A DNA stretch of 64,000 bases from Caenorhabditis elegans (taxonomy: Eukaryota; Nematoda; Chromadorea; Rhabditida; Rhabditidae), in contig NC_003280.10 in the NCBI RefSeq assembly GCF_000002985.6, forward strand, positions 4,398,501 to 4,462,500. The letters are read 5' to 3'. Shown piece by piece: positions 1 to 11,900 of the stretch; position 1 is the first letter of the stretch; each line of letters begins with the position of its first letter. Below the pieces are notes generated by a model, which saw only the letters and a program-made list of their open reading frames with translations, searched no databases and had not been told where the DNA came from. The position numbers and the translations under genes were made by a program.

Positions 1-3000
1 AAATCTGTTGTTTTGGTTTCGATATCAAATGATCATCAGACTCCGAACAAATTCTCAACTAATTCCAGGCCAACAAGGATTGGATGACCGAAAATTGTCA
101 ACTGGCATGCGGAACATGTACGGCCCCAGCGGCACCTCTTTTGCCAGTCACGACAACTGGTAAGTGATAGAAAATGATATCAGGTGAGCCTGCTTGTTAT
201 CATTGTCTTCGTTAAGTAGGCTAAGTGACCGTGAAGTTGCGCGTGCCGCCTGCCACGGCACGCTCCCAAGTGGCTTTGACCTACCTATGTAGTTTTTCAT
301 AAACTTAGGCTAACGATTAATATATGAAAGATAAACCAATTTTCACGACCATTTTCAAAAGAAGGGGAATTATAAAACAACGCATAAGCTTAAGCAAGAG
401 CATAAACCTCGGCCTAAGCCTAAGCTTTAGCCCGAGCCTAAACCTAAGCCAAAACCGCTAACGCTCGCCACTGACAAACAGCTAACGCTCGCCACTGACG
501 CCAAGCCTAAGCCTAACCTAAGACTGAGCCTAAGCCTAAGCCTACTCCTAAGACCGAAAATAAGCCTAAGCCTAAGCATAGCCTGAGCTTAAGCTTACAT
601 CTTTCAAAACTTGCCCCAAGAACTATGCCAGCCCGTGAGCTGTCTGCTGCTGTCCAACTGTACCTACCAATTTGGCTGGCAAAATGCCAATTGTTGGTAT
701 TAGGGGGGGGGGGGGGGGGGGGCCTGAAACTGGATAGACCAACCAATCTTATTAGTTGTGTGTCTCAAAATGTATATGTGTATGGGGGGTTTCATTTTCA
801 AGTATAATCATACGCTTCGTGGAACATTTACAACTTTAAACTGACGGAGATTTAGAACAAAAAGAACAAGAAAAAACCATGTATTAAGAATTGACAGAAA
901 AATGAAGCTTAAGCCGCCCGAAAATATATCGTGCGGTTGGACATTGGCAATTTATGTTTACAGCTACTTTATAGACACTTTATAGACACCAAGGGGAATA
1001 TAAAAACTTGAATTTTCTTTTGAAAAATTTAATTTTTTTCAGCTTCATCATTCAATGGTGGTGGATTCGTTCAAACAACGACACAATCATCGGGACCAAC
1101 TACAACTATCACAATTCCACCGTCCAGTTTGACTTCAGTAACCAGCTGTGAACGAGTAAAAGACAGTATTGCACAGGCTTCTGAGGTGAACATTTTTATT
1201 TTGTTCGGAAAAATTTGGAAGTTTGGAAACTGAAATTGAAAATTCGAAACCAAAAATGTCAAGTTTCACGAAATGTTCATAAATTCCCTTGACAAAATGT
1301 CAAGGATTTTTTTAAAAATTAAAAAATTTCCTAACAAAAATCAGCGAGAATTTAATTTTCAGAGAACTCTCAATCTTTAGCTTTTTAATGTTAATTTTTG
1401 GCTTAAAATTTTTCAAAAACCAAATAAAATAATACGCAATAAAATTTTCAAAATTATAAAATTCTCAAAATCATACTAGTTTTAAAAATTTCAAAAGTGA
1501 TTCGAAAAGTTTCCGTATGATTTTAAACACCTTTGAATGATTTGAATACAATTTCAGTGTTTTTTATAATCGACCAAAGGAAGAATCTCGGTTTTTCGAT
1601 TTATCTAAATATCAAAAAAAAAAAAAATTAAAAATCGAAAATGTTCGTTTGGCGATTTATCGACATAAAAATTCCAATTTTTAAAAAAGTTTCAACTATT
1701 TTTGTGTTTTTGAATTATTTTCTTTAATTTTTTTAAAATTAAAATCCAGTTTTGAAAAAGTAATTCAATATGAGTTATTTTTTAAAAACGAAAAAAAATT
1801 TCAATACATTTTTTCTAAAATACCCCAAAAGTTTTGAGAAAATCTAAAATAATTTATTTAAAATTTGTAATTCTTTAAATTATTTTATTATTCGATTTTA
1901 ATTTATTTTTTTGGTCGAGAAATTTGCAAACTTCACTAATTTTCAGTCGGAAATTTTGGGTTCGGTTTTTAAATATTTTCAGATTTTTTATAATAGTTTC
2001 TTATTTTTCTAAACATTTTTAAAAAATAAATCAACAGTTTCCATGTTATTTTTTCGTATATTATATTTTAAAAAAACGATTTTTCGTTTTTCGATTTTTC
2101 CGCGGCTCCATTGATTCGAAACAATTTAAATTACATTTTATTCATTAAAAAAACTCCCCACGCATTTTTTTTCCAAATTTTCAAATTTCCAGCTAATGTC
2201 CATCTCCCGACTAATCAACCCAGTAGAAGACAACTTTGGTCGAAATATGCTCTCAATTGATGATATAACAAGAAGTGTTCCAACTGGATGTGTTCCACAG
2301 TTATCTGATGTTGGAGTCGATTGTCGAAAGAGTCTATGCTATCATTTAATGTACCGTACTCTTGACGGAACATGTAATAATTTGGAAAAACCAATGCAAG
2401 GAGCTGCATTCCGGAGATTCAATAGACACTTCCCAGCTCAATATGATGATGGAAAAGGAGAACCAATTAGTTCACTTAATCAATCTCGTCCAAGTGCACG
2501 TGAAGCTAATCGAGTTATGCTTTCATCGGCACAATCTGTTGTTCATGATAAGGTTTGTTTTAATTTTTTTTTAGTTTTTTAGTAAAATTAATGATAAAAC
2601 AATTTTGGCAGTTGTCGTCGAAAGTTCTCACAATGATAAAACCTTAAACTTTTTAGATTTTCAGAAATTTCAAAAAAATCATGAAAAATGGTATTTAGGT
2701 AATTTTTGCACATATTTAGTTCTGAAATTTGGCATAAACTGCTCAAAACCTTTTTTTCTGGTGCTATGAAAAATCGAATTAAAAAAATTTCAGACAGTTT
2801 TGAAATTTTTTTCCAAACTACCTCTTTTTTAACTTAAATTTTTTTTCTAAAAACTGAAAGCCTTTAAAGCACTTACTGTCCTGTCTACCTGCCTACCTTT
2901 TGACATGCTGAAGGCAACCTACGTAGGTATTGAAGCAGGCGTAGATTGTCTTGAAAACATCCAGACAATTATGCATTTCTATGTCTATCTGTTAAACTGA

Positions 3001-6000
3001 AATATATGTGCATTGTTCAAAAGCAAACTTTAAAATTTCAAATTTTCTAGTTTCTGGAAAAATTACAGTTAATTTTTACATTTATTATTTTCTGCTTAAC
3101 TACCAAAAAGTCATGATGCTAGACAAAATGATAAATTTCAATTTTTGTGGTTTTTGAAAATCTGATAATTTTAGATAACTTTTACTAAATATTATTTTAA
3201 TTCAAACATTTTCAAAATGTTACTAAAATTTTGATTTAAAAAACATTGCTCTAAACTAATGGTGAATAGTCCTCAATGACTAATTCTGGGATAAGCTTAA
3301 AGCTTAAGCCTAAGCCTAAGCCTATGTCTGATCCTAAGCCTATTCCCAAGCCTGAGCCTGAGCCTAAGCCTATCTTAATATTTTTCACAGCAAAAAAAGT
3401 CAAATTTCCCTTTTCAATGCCCAAACCATCATTTTCATTTTCTTGACCATTACACTTACCACACCCAACATTTGATTCGCTTCATCGAACTGATATCATT
3501 TTTTCTGTAACATTACACCCAAATTTCAGTTCAACAATATGATGATGCAATGGGGTCAATTCATGTCACATGACATGTCAAAAACTACACTTCAACCATC
3601 TGCGAATTGTAAGACTTGTGACCCGGTACCATCGAAATGTATGCCAATTCCAATTGGAGAAAAAGACCCGAACCTTGGATTCAAGTCGAAGCAGTGCTTA
3701 AAAGTGTCTAGAAGTGCACCAATTTGTAGAGTTGAGCCAAGAGAGCAACTTAATGAGAATACAGCTTATATCGATGGATCTATGATCTACGGAAGCTCAT
3801 TGAAAGATCTTCATAAATTTAGAGATGGTAGAACTGGATTTTTGAGGGTTACCCGGTTCAATAACCAGAATGTATTGCCATTTGATCAATCAAAATGCGC
3901 TAATAAGGATAAATGCACAGCCTCATTCACAGCCGGAGATATTCGAGCAAATTTATTCATTGGATTGTCATCTCTTCATATCATGTTCGCCAGAGAACAC
4001 AACAGAATTGCTCAGAAGCTCACAGAGCTTAATCCAACATGGAGTGGTGATAGAGTCTTCCAGGAGGCTAGGAAGATCGTTGGTGCTCAGATTCAAAATG
4101 TGCTCTACAAGGAATATCTTCCAAAACTTCTCGGAGTCTCATTCGACAAAGTTATAGGACCATACAAGGGATACGATACAAATGTTGATGCAACCATTGC
4201 TAATGAATTCACCACCTCTGCATTCCGATTTGGACACGGAATGATTGAAGAGTTCTACAAAAGAGTCGATCTTTCTGGAAACAATATTACCCATGGAGGA
4301 TTCTTCTTCGGTGACGGTGTCTTCAAGTCCGGCAAGATTCTTTTCGAGGGAGGTGTGGATCCAATCATTCGTGGATTTATGACAACTGCCGTCAAACGAC
4401 CACATCGTATGACGCCTGCAATTACCGAGAAAATGTTTGGAAGGTGAGAAATGTGGGAGAAAGAGAAATGGAGATTTTATGGCTTTTGCCCAACTTGTCT
4501 AGGGGAAGATATTCTAAGACTTTTTATAGCTGGAGGGGGGAGGGTTTAGAAATAAAAATATATAAAATGGAGGTTCAAAAAATCAGAATCCTGCTTCTCC
4601 TCATGCCGGAATCGAAAATTCTAGAGACCGAACGGGAAAGCAATTAGAAATTTTTAAAATCGCAAATTTCTAAAAATTTCTAGTAAATTTAAGATGTTTC
4701 AGAAAAATTTGAAAACGATCTGGAAACTTTTGAAAACCTCGAGAAACTTCTGAAATTTATTTTTTTTTTGAAAGCTTCTAAAAGGTTTCCGAAGAGATAG
4801 TACAAGAAGCTTCTAGAATTTTTTAAAAAATTGTGAAACTTTTGTAAACTTTTTACAAGTTCGAGGAAAAACTTTTAGAAGATTTGAGAAATTTGTGGTA
4901 AATTCAAATAGGTTCTGAAAACTTCTAGTAAATTCGAGAAACTTTTGGAAACTGCTTAAATTTTTTGAAAATTTTTAGAAACTTTTAGAAAGTTCGAATG
5001 AGTTTGAAAACGTTCTGGAAAATTAAGGAAATTCGAGAGACTTTTTTAAATACTTATAGCAAGTCGGAGAAGATTTTGAAAATTTGAAAAGGTTTTGGAA
5101 ACATCTGGAACCTTCCAATTAGGCATTAGATAGGCGTAAGTCACCTTTAAGGTAGGCATGCATTTTTTCTACGGCGATTTCTTACTGTCAGCTTAAAATC
5201 TATTCGCTCGAAGGCCACCTGATCCAAAAAAAACGTAAAAAATTTCCAGCACCGACCTCGGATCGCTGAACATCCAGAGAGGAAGAGACCACGGAATCCC
5301 ATCATACAACAAAATGCGTCAGTTCTGTGGATTGAAATCTGCCAATACTTTCGATGATTTCGCTGACATGATCTTGGACAGAAACTTGAGAGCCGGATTG
5401 GCAAGAAATTATAATACGACAAGTTAGATAATTTTCGTTGAAAAGTCTGAAAACTTATTTGCAGATGACGTTGATTTCTACGTTGGATCAATGTTAGAAG
5501 ATCCAGTAATCGGAGGTTTAGTTGGAACTACATTGAGTTGTGCAATTGGAGAACAATTTAAGAGAGCCAGAGATGGGGATAGGTAAGATATGGAAAATTG
5601 TTAAAGGAATTTTTGAAAAAACCAAATACGTTTTTGAAAATCCAGAATTTTTGACGGCAAAATATTTGCATCAATTTGAAAAATGGAAAATAAAACTTCA
5701 GTCTAAAAATATTAAAATTCACATTTTCTGAATTTTTTCTGAATTCTGAATTTTCAGATTCGGAAATTTTCAAAGCTTCAAAAATTTTCAAAAAATTTTC
5801 AAAGCCAGGTGACAAAAATATTTTCTATTTCCAGATTCTACTTTGAAAATCCTGGAATCTTCACCCGCTCGCAAATGGAAGAGATCAAAAAGTCATCTCT
5901 CTCCAGAATTATTTGCGACAATGCAGACAACTTTGAATTAGTATCCCAAGATGCTTTCCTTCTCCCTGGATCCAATCTAACTCCATGCTCAAAGATTCCT

Positions 6001-6033
6001 AAGATGGATTTATCAAAGTGGAGAGCTCTCTAG
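1..6033 (+). CDS. mlt-7: MLT-7 heme peroxidase, 3' part (5' end outside the window)
   Basis: Secreted animal heme peroxidase; in C. elegans MLT-7 acts in the hypodermis during moulting to cross-link cuticle collagens, together with the dual oxidase BLI-3 (established knowledge). Exons by splice consensus and phase: 69-159, 1043-1185, 2193-2552, 3530-4443, 5250-5422, 5465-5582, 5835-6033, with stop TAG at 6031-6033. The first visible exon ends an ShK-type cysteine domain (CQLACGTC), followed by a Ser/Thr-rich linker. The peroxidase domain shows the distal-histidine motif QFMSHDM in exon 4, REHNRIA, the proximal-heme motif FRFGHGM, and NIQRGRDHG in exon 5. The signal peptide and first ShK region must lie left of base 1. 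All visible exons join in one open frame, so nothing suggests a defect. Introns 160-1042 and 1186-2192 are long and repeat-rich. Confidence 0.93.
365..600. repeat. Degenerate interstitial telomere-like (GCCTAA)n tract
   Basis: Many copies of GCCTAA and variants such as GCCTAAGCCTAA lie in an intron of mlt-7. TTAGGC is the C. elegans telomere unit, so this is an interstitial telomere-like tract. The copies are diverged. Confidence 0.85.
703..722 (+). repeat. 20-base uninterrupted G tract
   Basis: Twenty consecutive G lie in the mlt-7 intron. G tracts of about this length are known in C. elegans to form G-quadruplexes and to be deletion-prone without the DOG-1/FANCJ helicase. Confidence 0.9.
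3290..3380. repeat. Short interstitial telomere-like tract
   Basis: Copies of AAGCCT, including GCCTAAGCCTAAGCCTA, lie in the intron before the main peroxidase exon. It is the same family as the tract near 365-600. Confidence 0.75.
4640..5120. repeat. Degenerate 'GAGAAACTTCTGAAA' intronic repeat
   Basis: The intron 4444-5249 of mlt-7 is mostly made of variants of (T)CGAGAAACTTCTGGAAA. A matching tract in the opposite orientation is seen near 49360-49950. Low-complexity dispersed repeat, no coding potential. Confidence 0.6.
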
Positions 6034-8917
6034 TTGCTCAATATTATCTCTAACTTTCTCTCTCGCAAATCACCTTCCTCATTCAGATTCTAGTCAGTTG
6101 TTTCCCTTCCCTCGTCACGTTTGTATGTATGTTCTGATTGCCATAGCTCACAATTGTTCCATCATTTTTTCATTCTTTTTTGAAACACTTTTCCCTATCA
6201 AAAACTCATTGCCTCATTGTTGCTATGTTATCCTGTCCGCCCACACCTGAAAATTACCGGTTTTTGCCTTTTTCTCAAATGTTTTTCTATTTTCCATGAA
6301 GTCTTGTGCTTGTAAAATTGATAAAACAAAGTTCTAATAAATTGGTTTTTAAAATTAAATTTAATATTTTCAAATGGGAAAACATGTAATTTGTTGACAT
6401 TTTCCTTCAGGTCGCGCCACATCTAAACTTTCAGCAAGAAAGCTTCATTTTCAACTTCTGAAATTTCAATTTGAAACTATTTCAGTTAGTGCCTTCCCTA
6501 CTTTCAAAATTTGCAGAATTGCTCCAAACACTTTTTTGGCAGTTTTTAAAGGTATTGGAGGGTAGATCAAAAGTGGTGTTATCTTCAGTGAGAGAACTGC
6601 TTTAAAATCATAATTTTGGGAATTGTTCTACTAGTTTTACACTTTAATTCATTTTTAATGGTAAACTTTTTTTTTGCATTAATGCTCGAAATTTCAAAAA
6701 AAAAAACCAAAACTTTGACTAGATATTGAAAAAAATGAGAATTTTTTTTAAGTGTTGGACTCTCATTAGTGTTCGTAGAATAAATCCCCACTGATGATAC
6801 TAAACCCCTTAACATTGCAAGTGACGTCATATGTCGATCTAAGGTCTTGGGAAACATCGTCTAATTGGTGGGGCCTTCTTGTTACAGCTGTCCGTTGTGC
6901 AGCGTTTTTTAGGTTATCGATCGCAATATTTTTACATATTGCCTCCCTATTTCTAGCAAATCAAAAACAATTGTTGTTTTCTTTTCAGTTTTATTATTCC
7001 TATTTAAATGAGATTACCCTACTACCCTTTTGCAATCACGCTTCAATAATAAATTACTGTACGCAACTTATGTTCAATTTCCAAATAATTTATATTTCTT
7101 TCCGCCGTTTGATTATCTGATTCTACTAGATTATGAAGACATTGTAAATATAAATATTTCAGGTTATGCCAGCACCCACCGGATCAACAAAATCCAGTTT
7201 ATAAGAGACTAGTGCGAGTAGGTTTGAATACAAACGCAGCGTTCCCAGAATAATCGATTGGTTTCCAGCTCGTTTTTTTTGTTTTCATCACTTACAAAAC
7301 CTTTTTTCTGTGACGGCTCAGATTAATTCTCATTTTGTCTCTGTCTTAAATTTTTTTAAAGTAATGCATTTCCTCAGCACACCGGACAAGAACAGCAATT
7401 GTTTCAGCAAGAAAGTCAATAGTGCAAACAATACCCAAAATTTTGCAAAGGGAATGGGAAATCACGTTGGAAACGGATCACGCCAGGCAGAAACTTTGTA
7501 AGTTTATTACTTGATCATATTCACTATTAGAATAAGAATAAGTTTTGTAGTTTTTTTTAGTTTTGCGATATTTTTCAAACAGTTATTGGAAGCCGTTAGT
7601 TATGTACATTTTATCACAAAAATCCAAGATGTTTTAGTATGCTTCATCCTCAAAAATATGATTTTTCTGAAAATGGTTTACTATTTTTACCATTTGGCGT
7701 TCGATTGTTAATGTTATATAGTCTTTTCAGGAAAATGTTTGTGTATTTGGAATATTGAAAGCACACGAGTAATCAACGCGCCCTTTTATTTATTTGACCT
7801 CTGCGCATTTTTTATTGCATAAATTATCGTGACGTCAAAGAATCAAAATCAGCGCCGTATTTTTGAGGTCAATCTCGTATGGGACAAACTGACTACCCGT
7901 TTAAATAAATTTAGATTAGTGAGGTGGTTTTGTAACAGAAAAAAGTGAATGCAAGGTTATTAAGGAATGCAATTCGGTACACAAGTACCTGCAAGTCTGA
8001 TATGGGGCCAAATAGAAGAAATACGATAACTGAATTTGCCGAACAAAAATTGGTTCTTTCAATAGTTTTATTTTCCGGTATGATTTGTTTGGTCACGTTT
8101 GCACATTATATTTATTAGTGTTTAAATAAGCTACTGTTTTGTTTCAGAAAAAAAGTTCAAAATCGCCAAAAAAAAAACAATAAAAAAGTTTGAGCTTTTC
8201 TTGTGAAACAATGAAATAGTACCACTGTAAAAAATGCTCAGCGTAGTCTGGTCTCAAAATAAAACAATTAAACACCAAAAAAGTGATTTGCAAACAAAAA
8301 TATCAACCTATACCAGAAAATAAAAATATTGAAAAAAAAAAACCAATTTTTGATCGCTAATTTCAGTTATGTTGTTTCTAATTTGTCCAAAAGTGGTAGG
8401 CTGGAATTCATTTTTTTTGTTGTAAAACACAAACTTTCCTTTAAACTTTCATTTTAAAATAACATTGACAATCGAACGCCAACTGGAAAAAATCGGAAAC
8501 ATCTTTTTTCAGAAAAATTATTATCTAGAGCATACAAACAGCTCGGAATTGGGTGCAATTGCTTTTCTTTCCCGCCAACTTAAAAAAATAATATTGAAAC
8601 ACCGAATATTTCAAATTTAATTCACACATAAATGTTTGTTTTAATAATTTTCATTTTTAGGCTTAAAATTATTATCAAAAAAATGAAAATCGCAACGACC
8701 ATGTGGATTATGTTATTTATTTCTTTTTTCTTTAAGCTCCTCATGATTGACCTTCAATTTTTTTTAAATATTTTTTTGGAAATGAAATTGTGGGAGGAGC
8801 GTAAATGAAAAAAAAACAAAAGCCACTTGGCCGTTGAGATTATTATTTGTTTGGTAATATGAAACAACATTACTAATAGGAAGCCTTAAAATACAGAAAA
8901 GGTCACGTCTTCAGGAC
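6034..8917. other. Intergenic region between mlt-7 and the separase-like gene
   Basis: This region holds the mlt-7 3' flank, with a possible AATAAA near 6335, and AT-rich unique sequence. It also contains a long imperfect inverted repeat (arms about 7630-7755 and 8420-8540) and one exon-like open stretch (7364-7497) that I could not connect in phase to the next gene. The bases just before the ATG at 8918 (CGTCTTCAG then GAC) look like a trans-splice acceptor. Confidence 0.6.
7630..8540. repeat. Imperfect inverted repeat (foldback element)
   Basis: The left arm (about 7630-7755) is matched by the reverse complement of about 8420-8540. The clearest block is GGCGTTCGATTGTTAATGTT on the left against AACATTGACAATCGAACGCC on the right. 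The arms are diverged and the ~660 bp loop has no transposase, so this is probably an old non-autonomous foldback element. Confidence 0.55.
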
Positions 8918-11900
8918 ATGTTGCCACGGAAATATGTTGTAAAATGCGCACAAAAAACCAACAAATGCTTTTCCAATAAAACAGTTTCCAGCAAAAAAAG
9001 TAACGAGAAGTTAATTGACAAGCTGAAGACTCTGCGCATGGATGTAAACAGAAGTGTTATCAGTTTCGTTGAACGGACTACGAATTTCCAACAGGATTCC
9101 AAGATTGATGTCACTGAACCTACCAACGCACATTCTCTCGAAAAATTGACTCGATTCACCTCGCACTACGTCTCATCAGAGTGCTTCGACGGGCTTGGGA
9201 GCATTCAAAAAATGATGCAGAACATGTTCAATATTTGGCAAACTCTTCGAAGGAATGCTATGAAGTGTAACCTCGAAGTAAGACGGTTCTTCGCTGCCAT
9301 CCCCGCAAAGCTTTGTTTTTTCTACTTCTACACCGGAGAGCTGTGCACAGCAGTTGCATGTCTCATTGACTTTGTTGATTTAGCAGAAAGCACAACGGCT
9401 ATGGAAGCCGCACTTCGATGGCTGATGTTTCTTGGTGAGACCGAACTGATTGAGAAGAAATTGACAAAATGGAAAGTCGATGAAACATCGGAAGATATGA
9501 TCTCAGCAACACGATACGCAATCAGTTACATGAATCAACCGGACAGTCGCGTGGAAATGCTCGATAAACTAATAAAGCTACGTAATAAAATCGAAAAAGA
9601 TGATGATAAATCCTCTCGTCGAAAATTTGATTTGGCTTCGTATATTTTCTGGCTATGCTCAACGCTGAGTAATGTGCCCGTTGGAAAGTCACTAAACGAA
9701 TGTGATGTAAGAAGTTGAAGAAAAATAAATAAAATTTAGTCCTCCACTCAATTTGCTACAATTACAGTTTCCTGATCGGTTGTCACATATCAAAAATGCA
9801 GTTTGTAAATTCGAATCAATAATCTACGTTGAAGCCCCTGGTTTCCTCCCCTATCAATCTGGCACTTCGGTGAATGCATCAATCTGGTCAATCCTCGAGG
9901 AAAACTGGCGTGGAAATAGCCTTGGTTATGGTAATATCATTGAAATATACTATACTATTCTTGCATGCAATGTATTCGAATTTGAGACAGCATTCACGTA
10001 GTATCAGGATGTCCTAAGACAGGTTGATCTTAAATGAATGCGTAAATTTCTCTCTCAGAAGAATGTGACTTAGCACGCTCTAAAAATGTTATATAGGGTG
10101 CAGCAAAGAGGAATTTACCACGTCAGATACGTGCAAAACAAAAATAGGACTCTCGCTACGCTACTGAACGATTTCAAAAAAGTAGGCGCGCGTGGTCAAC
10201 CAACCTGCTGTTTTCCTCGCTCTCCCATTGATAGCTAAAAACTTCACAGGCCCAGATTGGTTAGTCACGCCCAGTAATTTGAAATTGGCCAATAACGAAG
10301 TTAGAAACTCTTGTTTTTATAGCCAATTTAGACGCCTCGGGCGCGGTAATTTTTTGTTTTCTGCACACTAGGGACGTACCATTGATATTACAACATTTTC
10401 ATCAATTCGTTGCATGTTTAAACTTTTTTGAAATCATTTCACCCAGCAACAATTTGTTTTTTTTCTCCAAAATACGTCCAGCATGGCAACAACTTAGCCC
10501 GATACTATTAGATGCTGCAATATTAATAGAGGGAGTACTGTGCTGGTACTTATGGGTTTCGTTCCCCACAAAATGTTTTAATTTTCTAAATTTCAATTAA
10601 CCACCTTTCAAATTAATAACGTGAACAAAAGTAGGGAACAAAGCATTTATTTCTACAAATCGTTCCAAAAAAGTTCACGTTTATGTGGTTAATTGAAATT
10701 TAGAAAATTAAAACATTTTGGGGGGAACGAAACCCATAAGTACCACTATGCTTTTTTATTTCACCTCACTATTATTTTTTCCAGTGTCTATTGGCAGCAC
10801 AATCGCTTGGTACTTTGAACTGAGACGAGAATGGGCTCACGTTAACGTCACCACTGCTCAAACTAGTGATTCGATGTCAATAATGATTTCAAATCTCCGC
10901 ATTGCATTGAAGTCAGCCTCTTTTTTTAGAATTCTTCAGATGACAAACACATTAGCCTATAATGTGAATTTAATCGAAGATTTTGACTATGAGGACATCG
11001 CCAAATTAATGAGAGGGTCTCTTATAAACTTGCTATCCTTGAATACTGCAAAAGATGGAAATAGTACAATGAAGGAGACAGTAATGCAATCAGAAGCACG
11101 TACAACGGATACTGGAGAATCATATCAAAGCGCCCCAAAGACACAAAATACAAATATGATCATATTGGATGATCAATTGGAGGGTCCGGATATGTAAGTA
11201 CTTAATTTCTTTATTATGGTGCTTCAATAGTCTGGTGACACCTGAATTTCCCGCATTCGGAGGCGTCCTTAGTGCGGTGAAAAACGAGGGAGTTTTTCGC
11301 TTCTCTATTGACCAATTTCAAAAGTAAAGTAGGCGTGTCCAACCAATCAGGGGCTGTAAAAAGTTAAGCTGGCAAGGAACGTATTTCAGCTCACTTTTTG
11401 ACGTTGGAATAAAACCAATGTAATTTTAAAAATGACCCTTTTTTATTGAAAAACTTTGTCATAGGTTAGAAAATTGCAATTTATTTTTTCAGAAAATAAA
11501 AATGTCCAAAATTCTCTAAAATGTTTCCTAACCCCTGAACAGCTCTGAAATCATCGAAAATCTGCATAAGCTCCCACTTTTGAAGCAATTTTACAGGCCT
11601 CTAAAGAGGAGGAAAAATGCACTGAAACATTTTCAGTTCGATTTGTTCCCAGTTCAAAGCGCTCTTCTGCCGCTATTTTTTGTAGGAACCTATTTAAAGC
11701 CTCTTTTAAATAAAAAAAGTTTTATTTGGAAGTCTAAAAGTGAGCTGAATTACTTTCCTTGTGAGCAATGGGAAAGCGAGAAAAACTCTGGCCGCGCATA
11801 CTTTTTTTAAAGTCAAAATCGGAACATTTTTTGTTCGGAGTGAAGAAATAATTTAGCTATTGAAAATTAAGTTTGATATTAAGATTACAAACTCATTCAG

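Noticed and set aside
513..807. Frames with poly-Gly or poly-Pro on both strands
   Set aside because: They come from the 20-base G tract and telomere-like repeats in an mlt-7 intron.
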